From Musa acuminata AAA Group (lineage: Eukaryota > Streptophyta > Magnoliopsida > Zingiberales > Musaceae), in the NCBI RefSeq assembly GCF_036884655.1, contig NC_088357.1, forward strand, positions 7,055,001 to 7,119,000: a stretch of DNA of 64,000 bases, read 5' to 3'. Shown here one piece after another: positions 46,454-59,990 of this stretch (position 1 is the first letter of the stretch; the number at the start of each line of letters is the position of its first letter). The notes under the pieces are model-generated. The model worked only from the letters and a program-made list of their open reading frames with translations, did no database searches and was not told the origin of the DNA. Made by a program: the position numbers and the translations under genes.

Positions 46454-47890
46454 AGGGGGTGCCAGTTCTGACATACTATTCTTTTACTTAGACTATCATT
46501 CTCGGCATGCAAGAGCAAGTTTCCATTTTGCTAGCTCCATTGTTGGTTTCCTAGGACATCCAATGTAGTTTAGTTTATCTAGGTTGTCTCTATCACAACT
46601 TATCTATAGCACTGAGGTTTTCTTTTTTATCGTTTTTGCTCTTCCATATGACTGGCAATAGAACCTGTAGATGTGGCCATGTCATTGAATAAAGGATTAG
46701 ACTTAGTTGATGAAATATTCTTAGGATTCTTTTTTTCTTTTCGATGGTGATAAATCTATGTTTACCTGGAATCTGCTCTCTAAATTCTTTGATGTGGCAC
46801 TTCGTTTTAGTGCGAATGATGTGGCACTCGATTAGTTTGATGTTGCAGTGGAGGTGCCACTCCGCAGTTTCCATGCATAGCTGCTAATCATTAGCAGCTA
46901 ATATTCTGAAGTTGCATTTACTAGAATTGTCTTACAGCTTCTTGATGTTAGGTTGTCATCCTGTTGTCTCATCTTATTTTTTTGCTACTGAGTTACCTTT
47001 CGGACCAACAATTTTCCATATTTAATAATCTTAGTTCATGATTTTTGTGTTTTTTTTAGCATGATTATTATCTCACCTTATTTTCAACTAAACTACGAGC
47101 AACCATTGTGCATTTTACACGTCCAGTGACTCTGCTTTGCAACTCGGTGCTTTTGCTTCTGTCTGCGACCACTACTTGCAGGCATTTCCAATTCCAAGCA
47201 AGCAACCACTCATCCAAGATTTATGTGCGGATATTAAAGTACGAATGCTGAATAGCCTCCTTATATTAGAGTTAATATGTTTTTGGATCAGTGAGGTTTT
47301 GTTGTGAGAAAAAGATTTTGAACAAATGTTGCATAATGATCACATCATGCACAACATTATCCGCCAGAAGGGTTATATGTGTTCGTGTCATGAATGCTAT
47401 TGGTCTTTGTGGTGAAACGTAACGAGGCGCATGTGATAGTTTGGTGCGTCTCTCATTAATCACACCACCAATCGCACTGTGGTTTCATCAAAAGAATCGA
47501 ATTGGACCCACTGGTGGGGCCACCTCTGCCTCCAACGAAAAGTCAGGTATCCAGAAAAGACGAAAGTAAAAGAATCGGAGACACCCATAAAATTGTCACC
47601 GCTTGCATGGCTGCGGACACGAGGAGATCACGCGGACGTCAATCTGCATGACTGTGGATCCGTGGAGATCACGTGGGACTCGAACGGGACAAAAAGGCGC
47701 AGGACTCGTCCCGAACTCGCTCGCCGCGTGTCCGACTCGCCGCGGCTCACCCCAACCCAACCCACGCCACTTGGCTCGGTTCCCCCGTATGACGCCCTTC
47801 CTGTCACTGTCGCTTCCCGCTTAATGGCACAGATGACCGACACTGTATGCTCCTTTTCCTACACACGGTGGATCATGCACCACCATCGCC
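46454..47890. other. Intergenic region, PABP 3' UTR to GT47 promoter
   Basis: The first several hundred bases are presumably the PABP 3' UTR. From about 47,500 the composition becomes GC-rich, consistent with the promoter and leader of the glycosyltransferase gene. No separate gene is supported; the open frames at 47,479-48,084 overlap this leader and exon 1 in another frame. Confidence 0.5.
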
Positions 47891-50613
47891 ATGAATTCAT
47901 CTTCTCCTCCTCCTCCTCCTCGTCTTCCATGCTTCCATGGATATGGGAGAAGGTGGTTGGTGCTGCTGGGCGTACTGGTCCCTATGGTTCTGGTTTCCTT
48001 GGTCCTGTTTGCCGTCGAGTCCAAGAGCTCCGCCTTCTGGTTCTCTTCCTATTCCCTTTCCCCTCCACCTGTTCACGGTGGTGATATGAGTGGAGAAGAG
48101 GTTTTGGAGCATCATAGAGGTGTCGTAGCACAGTCTCAGTTCAATCACTCTGGTCATGATTCTCATGCGTCTCCTCCTCCCGCGGCGGCACCAAGCCCAG
48201 CGCCGGAATCTGTAAGTCCTCTTCCTCTCCTCCTCCTCCTCCCTTCTTCCTTCTTGTCGACATACATAGTTTGAAACCAGGTGTGATAACTCCATGTGAT
48301 TCTGAGTTAATCATCCTCTTCTTCCTTCTTCTTGACATGTATATAGTTGGAAACCAGATGTTAACAAAATATAATTAACTCCAAGTAATTCTGAGTTAAT
48401 CTCATAATTGATGGGAGTCAAGAAATAGGTTCCGGTGGACAAAGGAACGGAGAAGAAGGGTGGCAATCTAAGGTGGTGCCACCTTGACATGCATGGAGTT
48501 CAATGCATGCACCACCTCACCTTGTATCGAAGAAACACGACAACATTGCTGAAATCAGTATCTTTTTTCTTCTAATACTATTATCAACTGTACTATTCTC
48601 ACAATGGCATAGTTTGGACTGCATATTCTGCAAAGGATCCATCAGCGTCGTCCATCATTTCACAACTTTTAATCTCAACCGTTCGTCCCGCCTCGATCAG
48701 ATCAACTTTTATATCCCAAACAGATTTGTTCTTCTTCCCTCAAGAATTCTTCTAACAATCTCGAACTTAATCTTTGCAAAAGTCACTGTAGGGTTTTGCA
48801 AGTTCGAGGACAGAGTCGAGTCTCCAAATGTCAGAGTTGAGGAATCGGTGGAGATCTATCCAATCGATCATTTGGGCACACATCGATACTACCGTTTTCA
48901 CGCTCTTTGTTTAGCTATGAACTAATCGACCAAATCTAATTCCATTTTTGTTGTGCGATAGGCACCGCTACTCGTTCGAAACAATGGCACGGTCGAGGCG
49001 ATACCATCGCCGCGAAGAGCGAGAAGAAGAGACACAAAATTGGAGAGACTTGAAGTTGGCCTGATGAGAGCTCGAGCTGCTATCAAGGAAGCATTTCGAA
49101 GCCACAGTAACGTATCGCCATTGTTCGACAAAGATTACGTTCCGCAAGGCCCCTCATATAGGGATGCTTACGCTTTTCATAGGTACATAATCGACGACGT
49201 GAAATCTTGGATCATTAGTTTGGTTGCTTAAAGTGTTTTGGGGAAACAATTCCAAAGTGCAGGAGTTATTTGGAAATGGAGAAGCTGTTCAAGGTCTATG
49301 TGTATGAAGAAGGTGAACCACCACTCTTCCACGATGGCCCCTGCAGGAGCATATACTCTTCCGAGGGAAGGTTCATCCATGGCATCGATATGGACACCTG
49401 GTTTCGCACTAGGGATCCTGATCTGGCTCATGTCTTCTTCCTCCCATTCAGTGTTGTGAAGATGGTCAAGTTGATCTACAAGCCCAAATCCTTCGACATA
49501 TCCCCTATAACGAGGACCATTGCTGACTACATCAGTGTCATTGCTGAAAGATACCCATACTGGAACAGGAGCCTTGGTGCGGACCATTTCATGCTTTCCT
49601 GCCATGATTGGGTAACACAAACACTCCTCTCTCATCTGTTTGTTATTGTTCTTAGGATCATGTCTGAAGTTGCTGAACTCGTTTAGCAAAGCTAGGCATG
49701 CAGCATGGAGTTTCAGAGAGTTGTAGTGGTGTCGATATCTGTAATGCTCGTGAAAAGGAGAATCTACTGCACATATAGAGGCATACATGTGTCAAGTTGT
49801 TCTTCTACTGCTTCCTAATGCTTGCTTAACATCATCTGCGGTTTACATGGAACCAAAAAGCAGGCATAAATCAGTAGAGAATAATTCTTTGTGCTGCTGT
49901 AGATATTGATCTGATACTGTTATATGTATGCTTTGGTTGTGCAGGGGCCTCATGCCTCCGAAGCTCACTCTCATCTCTACGGCGACTCCATCCGCGTGCT
50001 GTGCAACGCCAACACATCCGAGGGCTTCGACCCTCGCAAGGACGTATCACTCCCGGAGATCAACCTCAAGACGGACGTCATGGCCGACATGATGGGTGGG
50101 CCGTCCGCGTCGCGCCGCCCCGTTCTCGCCTTTTTCGCGGGCGGCGACCACGGCCCCGTCAGGCCGCTGCTGCTGCAGGTGTGGAAGGGCCGCGACCCGG
50201 ACGTGCAAGTCCACGAGTACCTCCCCAGGGGCGTCTCCTACTACGCCATGATGCGGCGGAGCCGCTTCTGTCTCTGCCCCAGCGGGTACGAGGTGGCGAG
50301 CCCCAGGGTGGTGGAGGCCATCTACCTCGGCTGCGTGCCGGTGACCATCAGCCACCGCTACGTGCTGCCCTTCAGCGACGTCCTCAACTGGAAGGCCTTC
50401 TCGGTGCAGGTGTCGCCGGAGGACATCCCCGACCTCAAGCGGATTCTGACGGCGATATCGCCCAGGCAGTACATCAGGATGCAGAGGCGGGTGAGGATGG
50501 TGAGGAGGCACTTCGAGGTGAACAGCCCTCCCAGGAGGTTCGATGTGTTCCACATGATCCTTCACTCGGTGTGGCTGAGGCGGCTTAACGTCCGTCTTCT
50601 TCGCTATGAGTGA
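47891..50613 (+). CDS. GT47 exostosin-family glycosyltransferase
   Basis: Type II Golgi membrane glycosyltransferase of the plant exostosin (GT47) group, like the 'probable glycosyltransferase At5g03795/At3g07620' proteins; the wall or glycan substrate is unknown. Exons: 47,891-48,211, 48,962-49,182, 49,263-49,611 and 49,945-50,613, giving 519 aa. A short Pro-rich cytosolic tail and one membrane segment (about residues 22-44) are followed by a stem and a coiled region (LERLEVGLMRARAAIKEA). The exostosin domain (about 180-475) shows KVYVYEEGEPP, GADHFMLSCHDWGPH across the exon 3/4 junction, FFAGGDHGPVRP and the conserved CPSGYEVASPRVVEAIYLGCVPV block. All junctions keep frame. A dinucleotide hairpin lies in the probable 3' UTR. 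Confidence 0.92.
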
Positions 50614-50760
50614 TTCATGTCGGAATCCCTTCCTTTTTGCTCACCCCTGCTTTAGGCTGTGGATTCTGTAGACGCGTCTCAATTGCATGCTGTGCAAATC
50701 TGTGTGTTCTGCAGTGTTCGAGCAAAGAAGTCTCTCTCTCTCTCTCTCGCTCTCTCTCTC

Positions 50761-50799
<39 letters not shown>

Positions 50800-51117
50800 G
50801 GTTCTTATTGGATGTCCCATGTTTGGATCTTAGATGGAGTCTATCGGATCCGACCCGGTAACATTTCGCTGGGATGCTTCTCAAAATCTAAGTTTCCATG
50901 AGGACCAGATTAGAAAAATTCAGCTAAATCGAAGTTAATGCTTTAAGACAGTATTATTGGTATTATTGAAAATATTAGGGTCTATAGTAATATAATTCTA
51001 CAGAATATAAGAAAGAGATGAAAATAAATATACTTACAGGGGCTTAGATAGAAAAATGACCTTCCTTTACTTTGATCGAAGCGGTCGCCTGTGTCGAAGA
51101 GGATCCACCGTCTCGCC
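50614..51117. other. Intergenic region GT47 to RMI2
   Basis: About 500 bases holding the GT47 3' UTR, the TC-TA-GA microsatellite palindrome and the short promoter of the next gene. No other gene is visible. Confidence 0.6.
50731..50800. repeat. (TC)n(TA)n(GA)n microsatellite palindrome
   Basis: A TC run (50,731-50,760, one interruption) followed by seven TA units and a GA run (50,775-50,799). The two arms are reverse complements, so the transcript could form a hairpin of about 25 base pairs. It lies about 120 bases after the GT47 stop codon. Confidence 0.93.
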
Positions 51118-54021
51118 ATGGACTACAGCCTCGCGGCGTTGAAGCTCTTCTGCGGCGAACTCAAGGATGTTCGCGCCGCATCCGCCTCCGCCTCTTCCTC
51201 TGCCGCCACCCTATTCGGCATCCTCTTCCAGCGCGCCTGGCTGCAGGTCCGCACAATAGCCTCACCTCTTTCTTTCCTCCCCGTTCGTTCGCTTTCTATG
51301 ACGCGGCGGTTGCAGGCAGGGTGTTTTGGTGTCGGGCACCGATGAGGGGCGCTTCCTTCTCGATGACGGCTCCGACGTCGTCGAGCTCCTCCTCTCCGCC
51401 GAATCCCAGCCCCAGCAGTGGAAGATTGGTTGGTCAAAGACAACAAAAGCCACTTATTTTGATCCTTACCACTCTTGCTGCAGTCTAAGCCATTTCCCCT
51501 ATTTCTTGCCGTTTCAGGGATGTACGTGATGGTCGTCGGGCCGTACGTCGCCGCTCAATCCGGTGGCCTTTCTACGATCAGGGTACCTTCTCTTGCTCGA
51601 ACTCCATACTAGGTTACCCAGGCAGAGAATCTTGGATAGGGTTTTATGAAGTATATTGGGGATTGAGGAAAAAAAGGTCTTGTTTTCATTATCTTTTAGG
51701 TTTTTCGTTAATGTAGTTGATTTACTTTGTTGCCAATATAAATTAAAATCTTTACCTATTATTTAGATCATTTCACTTTACTGTACTCCTCAAGATCTTT
51801 CCATTAGGGAGACGGGGTAAATGATGCATTATGTTCCTTCTCTTTAATTAGTAAAAGTTTTTTTTTCTTTTCTGTTCTTACACCATATCTTATGATCAAT
51901 CAAAATACAAACATTATGTGGTAGACTTTCGGCCCCAGAGCTTTCAGTTTTTTCCTTGCATAAACCATTTCTTTTTTTTTTTTTTTGGCAAAAGCAACAA
52001 AGATTAGGGCTGATGCTATGTAACATTCCTAAAATTGAACTTGATCTGATACGAGAGTAAGCAAGAGTTCATTGAGGTGCAAGTTTTTAGTGTTTGCATC
52101 GATTTATATGAGGTTCCATTTTTCTTACTTAGGATTCTAATGTTGATCCTTCGTCTGTTGTATCAGAGTCAATGTTGTGGCAAACGGCTTTTGTTGGATG
52201 TCTATTATTCTATCCTTTCAATTTCAAAAAATTTGGTTGTCTAGAACATTTGGGTTTGCCAAAGAAACCGTGCTAGCAGAGGTGTTTCTGAGGCTGAAGA
52301 GTCCTTAGAGTGTGTAGATCTGATATTTTGCAGTTACCTTCTATATTATTGTAATCTTCATCATTGATAATGGCAGACCTTTTCCTTAAAAGGTGAAGCT
52401 ATCATCCAGCTAATGTGCCCACTGACCAATAAGGTAGAATCCAGTTTAGGACCTTAATTAAGGCAATCCCTTTGAAGTCTATGCATCTGAAGTGTAATTG
52501 AATTGCTTATTGAAATTGTCGAAGCCTTCAAAATAAAAAGTTAGTTGTTAATTTACAGTTTTCACATCATTATCACTGAAAGTTCTTTGAGAATCTCTAA
52601 AACGTACCATATAAAATTAACCAGTTCTGGAAAACAAACTATGAGGACCTTTAGCCAAGTAACTGTATACCGTGAACTTTTATAAATGCAAACTAAAAAA
52701 TAAAAAACATGGTTTAAACTTTAAAGTACATATATTTCAATATATGTTTGATAAGTGATAATTCATTAAGGAAGTTTTAAGATTATGAAGTATCTCAGGT
52801 TTGAAATTTGTTATTGCATCAACATTCAGGTTTTTGGGATTAAGTGAGGCAATTGACCACCCATCAGTTATTGCTTTAAAAAGAAATCCAGGCCATGCAA
52901 GCAAAACACTCAGTTCATGGTAGAACTTTCTTTTCTATAATCGGGTATCATATCATGTGTAGCAATTGTTTTTAAGTATCGAGGTTAAACAATATTGCCT
53001 ATTCTCTTAGGTATAGTACAGTAGCAAATATACGATAATGATTTGAGAGATGCCCCAGCAATTGTTTGTGGGACCAATATTGCATTTTTATGCACTCACA
53101 AGCTGTAGGCCTAGTTGCTTTCTGGTAAAATTTCATAAGCCACATTAAAAGCATTGGTCAACTTGTGAATTTTATGCCAATTATATATTCTTTTGACTGT
53201 AAGATATATCAATTCTCCCATTAATCAGCAATGGTTTAAAAGCAATTTATGCTACATCATTTCTTTTCTCTATTATTCTTTTTTGGGTGATGGTTGAAGA
53301 AGAGAGTACTTCTGCACATGGTAGTTCTAAGTATAGCTGTATGGATATATAATTCTGGCAAATTATGTGATCTTGAGGCTGGATAAATAAAAACACAGAT
53401 TCATAAACTAGGATACCTGCAGCTTTAGCCTTCCACAAAAAGGGGCAGTTATGGTGACTAATCAACAGATACATGTAGTCTCCTTACAGATTCTGGTGTT
53501 TAGCACATTATATATGCGGTCAAGTGGTTGAGGGTTCAAGGCTGGTTCTCATTGTTAGTGTTGTGCATGGTTATGTAACACCGTATATGGAAAGTAAAAA
53601 GAAAAAAAATATACCATTTAAACTCGACCATGCGAGATCTGTTATTCTTTTAATCTAGCTAGTTTCAACATCAGTTTCTCATAAGTATTTTCCAGCGTCA
53701 GTTTCTCATGCGCACTATTAACAGTGTGATTGGCTGTTGAAGGGTCCTGATCTTGCCTGTATGAGTTGATAGCAAATAAGCTCAATATTGGTTATATCTC
53801 TTTTGTGATAAGAGATACTATATATACAGTTCATTATATGTCCATGTCAGCTAAGTAAAGATCAAGAAACCTTCTGCTACCAAACGGTTCATCTCATCCT
53901 TTTGTTGTTAATGCAGGTTCACAAGATGGTGGATCTCTCGCAACATCCTGATCGGGAAGCAATGTGGCATCTGGAAGTCATGGAAGCTCATAAGCTGTTC
54001 TACCTCCCATCACCCCAGTGA
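51118..54021 (+). CDS. RMI2: RMI2-like OB-fold protein (RecQ-mediated genome instability protein 2)
   Basis: Small OB-fold subunit of the RecQ helicase-topoisomerase III-RMI complex, which dissolves recombination intermediates in the nucleus. Exons: 51,118-51,246, 51,320-51,428, 51,518-51,582 and 53,917-54,021; all junctions are GT-AG and keep frame. The product is 135 aa, close to the roughly 147 aa of human RMI2. Recognisable segments are DYSLAALKLFCGELKDV at the N-terminus, a strand region with RAWLQGVLVSG, MYVMVVGPY, and HPDREAMWHLEVMEAHKLFY at the C-terminus. Intron 3 is long (2334 bases) and shows no other gene. The assignment rests on the overall pattern, as there are no catalytic residues to check. 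Confidence 0.82.
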
Positions 54022-54346
54022 CAATACTCTTCCTCGCACGCACATCATGGTCCGGCAATGAACAGCGAAATTGTTTGCGGATCATTTAAAGCTGTCGTTC
54101 TGCGACAATTTGCTGCATGTCCAAGAATCTCAGAGGATTTCATGTTCTTCAACTATGCCTTGTGAAAAACATTTTGTCAAAGTGTTTTCTAAATATTTGA
54201 TCTTTTTGTCTATCTGGTTTAGTATTAGGTCTTTTTGTCAAAGTGTTCTCTAAATATTAAATTGGATCAATTTGAGTGCTCTCTAAATATTCAAGTGTTA
54301 GATCGGCTGAGCAGTTTCTCCATGAAACCCTATGAAGGTACATTCT

Positions 54347-54399
<53 letters not shown>

Positions 54400-55213
54400 C
54401 TTGAAACATTTGAGTTATGTTACCACATGCCGGCAGGAGTTATAACCCGCAGAGATTTGCAATTGGACTTTTTTTGCTGTTGTAGCATGCAAATATTTGG
54501 ATGCTGATGTGGTGGGGAACGCTTCTTTGACACGGGAGAAAGAGCGGTCGGATCATGCTGTGCGAATCGTAAAGCGCCAGATCACGCTTTCAGTCGTCAC
54601 CTAAGTCGGTTGAGTTGGGTTCAGTCAGAGTGGTATCCCGAAGCGACACCTCGTTCATTCCAAAGTGTGACGTGGACCTTACAAGAACAGGAAGCATCAA
54701 AAGAAGAGTGAACACCTTTGCTACAAATTATTCTGTCCCAACTCCGGATTTAGATTCACCAATAATTCGTCGTATCAATATGAAATTGTAGAATGATTCT
54801 GCCCACGCTTCTTCTACGCGGTGATGGGGACGCTTATCGTGTGATTTCCTATATATGTATATGGATAGATAGATAGATAGATCAATCACATCACAGCCAT
54901 ATAATCTGTAAATTATTTTTAATATTTTTATCATTATAATTGAATCTTGTGAAGAGCATTACATTTACTAGAGTTTTAAGTAAATGAAATAACAATTAAG
55001 TTTTATTGGCCTCATCAGAACAATAATCTTTGCCGCCGCGGACTGCTTTTACCGCCTCATCAGAGACCGCGGACTTCTTTTACCGCCCTTGCCTTTCTGT
55101 CGTTTTCTTTCTCGTAACCAAACTCCTAGTCGGCTTCGTCGTCTTTGTCACGACACCGGCAGAGAATAGTTAGACAAAACCCGTCCCACGACTTCAGACA
55201 CGACAACCCGCCA
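54022..55213. other. Intergenic region RMI2 to GINT1
   Basis: RMI2 3' UTR, a TC microsatellite (54,351-54,395), a short GATA repeat (about 54,864-54,882) and plain sequence. No gene is supported; short frames such as 54,235-54,507 run through the microsatellite. Confidence 0.55.
54351..54395. repeat. (TC)n microsatellite
   Basis: Uninterrupted TC run of 22 units downstream of RMI2. Confidence 0.95.
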
Positions 55214-55228
55214 CTATATATATATAAA
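55214..55228 (+). promoter_or_regulatory. TATA box of the GT64 gene
   Basis: TATATATATATAAAA about 70-80 bases upstream of the start codon at 55,295, a normal TATA-to-start distance for a short leader. Confidence 0.6.
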
Positions 55229-55294
55229 ACTAACACCAACTAGACTGCGATAACGGTGAAGGGAGGATCGAAGGCGAGAGCAGAAGAAGAAGAG

Positions 55295-58200
55295 ATGAGC
55301 CCGGGGCGACGATGGCGGCGGTGCGTCCGCTCGGCCGGCTTCCTCTTCGCTGCCTCTGCCGCCCTCCTCCTCGGCTCGACCGTCGCCCTTTTCGCCTGGC
55401 TCACTGTCTCCCCTTTCCCCAAACCCCTGCCTCTCTCGCCCTCCTCTGCATCCGGATGCCGCCCCGACGGCGAGGGATCCTGGTCCGTCGGCCTCTTCTA
55501 CGGAGATTCCCCCTTCTCCCTCAAGCCCATCGAATTCGTAAACCCTTCTCCTCTCCTTTCTTCTTGTTTGTTATGTTTGATCCGTTGTTCTTGATCGGGC
55601 GATGTCTCGGGGATTGAATGGAGCAGTGGAATGTGTGGGACAACGAGACAGCGGCATGGCCGGTGGCGAATCCGGTGGTCACTTGTGCCTCGGCGACGGA
55701 CGCTGGCTTCCCTAGCAACTTTGTGGCCGATCCCTTCCTCTATATCCAGGTCAGTGAATTAGAGCTTCGAATCGGGGACTCCGACAATTATGGTCTCTGA
55801 GCTCAACGGAGCCCATGCTTAGCTATTTGAGGTTCTAGTTGTGATCAATTGATAAATAGGTCAATTTTGTTTCACTTCAGAAGAAGGGAATAAAGTAGAA
55901 TTATGCGATCAACTGCATGAGATTTTGTGTGTCTAACCTTTACTCAGTTTTCTCATATTCCTCTTTTTTTAATTGAGAAGTACTGTTTAGTATGAAACCG
56001 TGGAAATTTGTGTTTTAGAAACAATGTTGTATTTCTAAAAGCAAAAAAAATGAAATCAAGCTTTTTATTTTATCAGTTCTTTGAGCTAAAATTTTACTTT
56101 TCTGAACCCAGAAAAAGGAAGAGAGAGAATAAGAATGATGAATGACTCAACCAAGGTATGACTTTTGATGAAAATAAGCTGATGGTATTAGACTTTGTCT
56201 AGTTAGAACAGGAGGATGTCCTTACTATAAAGGTCTGACATTTGATGAAAATAAGCCATTAGTACTAGTATTAGACTTTTTTCAACCGAGAGCTAATATT
56301 TTATTGACCCACAAAGAAAATTGAAATGATAAATGAAGAGGTCTGGTTGGTGACAAATTAAATGGAAGGGAGAATCACTATGAACATAAGGCAATTAAGT
56401 CAGTGACTGATGCATACAATTGGCACTACCATGAGGCAGGAAGACAAGCTTAATTTATACGTTTATAAGAACTAAAACTGCCTTCCATTTGGCGGCCAAA
56501 GCTAAAGTGCATATGATATTTTGGGACCACTATTCCTTTAGGAGTGATTTATATGGAATCAGATACCTAGAAATAGTGGCAAAAATATGGTTGCGCATCC
56601 ATATCTATTGTCGTGAATTGCCACATCAAGAAACTCTTTATATGGTTTTTGAGCCTAGGTACTACTGTATATGTACTATACAGCAAACTTAAATCAGAAT
56701 ATGGTGGGACTGACATGCAAAGCTATTTCAGTTTAAATGCTCTTAGTTGACCAACATATAGTTAAATTGGGATAGGAGTGTCATTGCAAGATCAATTGAC
56801 ATTCTGTTGAGTTGCTCAGCATAATAGGTGAAGAATCAATTAATTTTTGGTAGCATGCTGGTTTTTCTTAGGTCGAAAAAACCAAAAGATGCACAAAAGA
56901 ATAAAGTTAGGAATTCACCAAGCAATGGGAAAACACAGCTTTCCTTTTGAATGTTTGATGAAGGATATGTTAAAGCCAAAATGAAGATGGTGATAGGAAA
57001 CCATGGAAATGATGAAATCCAGAGTGGTGATGATCAATACATAAGACAGCTTTGTATATGCTAGTCTTTGGAAAAGAGCTCCAATTAAACTTGCTGTTGA
57101 CTAAGTTCTTCTGGAAGATAATTACTGCTGCAAATAGAATTCCATTTGCTTGAATGTTGTCTCTTAAATTTCATAAGATGGATGAAGCTCAAGTTGAGAA
57201 TGTTTTCATCTGTTGGATTTCTATGTATCCAAATTGCATTATACTACAAACAGTTAAGCAATAGCTTATACTTTATTTTCTTGAAATAACGAAGTAGATG
57301 GATCATTTATAAGGTAATTATTTGCTTGAAATCTACCACATTAACGTTTGGATGGTTTGTCTTTTTATTCATGTTCTGCTTGCAATATCAGTACATTTTC
57401 TCTGGCAATGAGGTTCACTACTGCCATTCACAGCGATATTAGAGTGCATCTTTCTAACTTATAATTGTTTTTCAGGAAGATATTTTGTATTTGTTCTTTG
57501 AAACGAAGAACTCTGTCACATTGCAAGGAGACATTGGTGTTGCTAGGAGCAAGGACAAGGGTGCAACATGGCACCACCTGGGTATTGTGCTGGACGAAGA
57601 ATGGCACCTTTCTTACCCATATGTTTTCAGCTACCAGGACCAGGTAAGAGCATCCTTTCTTATTAGATGTGAAAATGCTACTTCTCCGATGCCTTGATAG
57701 AAGAGGGCCAGGAACCGGTTTATAATTTAACATTTTAGTTTCCCCAGTTTCTCATTTTCATGTGGACTCCGCAGATCTATATGATGCCCGAAGGCAGTGA
57801 GAAAGCGGACCTCCGGCTTTACCGGGCAGTGAATTTTCCTTTAAGGTGGACACTGGAAAAGGTCATTCTTAAGAAGCCGCTTATAGACTCATTCATTATA
57901 AATCATCAGGGTTATTTTTGGCTTTTTGGGTCAGATTTCAGTTCTGTGGGTGCCAAAAAGAATGGAGAGCTTGAAATCTGGTACAGCAGCTCACCGCTTG
58001 GTCCTTGGAAGCCACACAAACAGAATCCAGTTCATAACATGGATAAGAGTTTAGGTGCTAGAAATGCAGGAAGGCCATTCACTTATAAAGGTGAGCTCTA
58101 TCGCCCAGGGCAAGACTGCGGTGGTACATATGGGCAGCGTATACGCCTTTTCAATATCAAGGTTCTTGCCAAAGATGAATACGAGGAAGTCGAAGTTCCA

Positions 58201-59460
58201 CTTGGTTTGGATGAGCCTCAAAAAGGCAGTAATGCTTGGAATGGTGCTCGTTACCATCACCTAGATGTGCAACGGCTCACGTCGGATCAATGGGTTGCGG
58301 TAATGGATGGTGATCGAGTTCCTTCGGGTGATGTCATTCGCAGGCTTTTGATAGGCTACTCAGCATTTGGAGCTGCTATTGTACTGGTTATATTATCAGG
58401 GGTGTTCCTAAGTGCAATTAAGTGCAATTTACCTCTTAACCAATGTCTTCATTTTTCGAGGAAGCGAAATGATGTCCTTCAGTCACAAGAACATCATCTT
58501 CAACATTGTTCTTTGTTTAGATGGCTTTGCAGCCATTTGAACAATATGACATCTCCATTGGGAGGAAGAATTAGACCCAACACCTGTACAGGCCAGTCAA
58601 TCCTAGCTATTATATTTGTGGTAGTGGTTTCATTAACATGTATCGGCACCCATTATGTATATGGAGGCAATGGTGCAGGGGAGGCTTACTCATTGAAGGG
58701 GCACTACTCTCAGTTCACGCTTGTGACAATGACATATGATGCCCGCCTCTGGAATTTGAAGATGTACGTGAAACATTACTCAAGATGCACATCAATACAA
58801 GAGATCCTGGTGGTGTGGAACAAAGGCCAGCCACCAAATGTTACCAGGTTCGACTCAGCAGTACCACTTCGAATCCGAGTGGAGAAGAGGAACTCCTTAA
58901 ACAACAGGTTCAATGTAGATCCATCCATAAAAACAAGAGCAGTTTTGGAACTCGATGATGATATCATGATGACCTGTGACAACATAGAGCGTGGATTCAA
59001 GATATGGAGGGATCACCCTGGTAGGATTGTGGGATTCTACCCGCGTGTTGCAGAAGGAAAACCACTAAGGTACAGGGATGAGAAGTATGCTCGGAAACAA
59101 GGAGGTTACAACATGATACTCGCAGGAGCTGCATTCATGGATCATAAATTAGCATTCGAAAGGTATTGGAGCAATGACACAAAGATTGGGAGGGACATTG
59201 TGGATAAGTTCTTCAACTGCGAGGATTTGCTTATGAATTTCTTGTATGCAAATGCAAGTTCATCAAGGAAGACGATCGAATACGTGAAGCCCTCGTGGGC
59301 TTTAGACACATCAAAGTTCTCAGGAGTGGCCATTAGTCGAAACAAACAGGAACACTATCAAGTGAGGAGTGAATGCCTTGCTAGGTTCTCAGAGCTGTAT
59401 GGAGATTTGGCTGCCAATAAATGGAGCTTTGGTAGCAGAAAAGATGGCTGGGATATATAG
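55295..59460 (+). CDS. GINT1: GT64 glucosamine inositolphosphorylceramide transferase (GINT1-like)
   Basis: Golgi enzyme adding GlcN/GlcNAc to glucuronosyl inositolphosphorylceramide in plant sphingolipid glycosylation, by similarity to Arabidopsis GINT1 (a GT64 protein of similar size). Exons: 55,295-55,537, 55,627-55,749, 57,476-57,643 and 57,775-59,460, giving 739 aa. There is an N-terminal membrane segment (about residues 14-36), then a beta-rich lumenal domain (FVADPFL, LYLFFETKN, GRPFTYKGELYRPGQDCG), two more hydrophobic segments (about 370-393 and 452-473), and the C-terminal GT64 domain (about 490-735) with FTLVTMTYDARLWNLK, the acidic LELDDDIMM metal-binding motif at about 570-577, and NCEDLLMNFLYAN. 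The first in-frame ATG after the TATA box was chosen; upstream in-frame codons have no ATG. Intron 2 is 1726 bases. Confidence 0.92.
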
Positions 59461-59990
59461 CAGTCAGCAGTTTGATGTAAGTTTTCATTGCAATTTTAGC
59501 TATGTCCTTTTTTTCACTGAACTTTAACATCTGTATCTTATTTTCTGTACCATTTTGCTTTTGGGTGGTGAGAGATGTACATGTCTGGGTCTGTTTGTTT
59601 CAGAGTTAATGTATTATTGCTCGAGTAAAGTTTGGTCTTGACTATCAAGTTTCCTGGTCACATTGACTATGTTGTTTGGGTACACAAACTAGACAATGAT
59701 TGCCATTTACCTTCTCTAGTCCAATGTCTGACTAATTCTAATTCCTTTTACGAAGAAAAAGAAAAAACTACTGCCTAAACTATAAACTAAAAAAAGAACG
59801 GCTAATCAGTTATTTCTTGCATGTCCCCGATAATGCCAATATCAGCACAGATCTCTATTTAAGCTTGAACTGAGTATAATTGCAATTCCAATGTACTATA
59901 AAGTAATCTATCAACCAGTAGCTTCAAGCATAACCAAGTCACAAAACTACCTTACTTGACATAGGATCAGAGTAGTAGAATAGCCATCAT
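59461..59990. other. Shared 3' intergenic region of convergent genes
   Basis: The GT64 gene (+) and the CHCH gene (-) end towards each other across about 530 bases. The stretch should hold both 3' UTRs. No further gene is visible. Confidence 0.65.

Noticed and set aside
50047..50565. 172-codon minus-strand frame opposite the GT47 last exon
   Set aside because: Antisense shadow of the exostosin domain in GC-rich DNA.
51844..53474. Small frames in RMI2 intron 3
   Set aside because: They are short, AT-rich, without motifs and on mixed strands; the long intron contains no recognisable nested gene.
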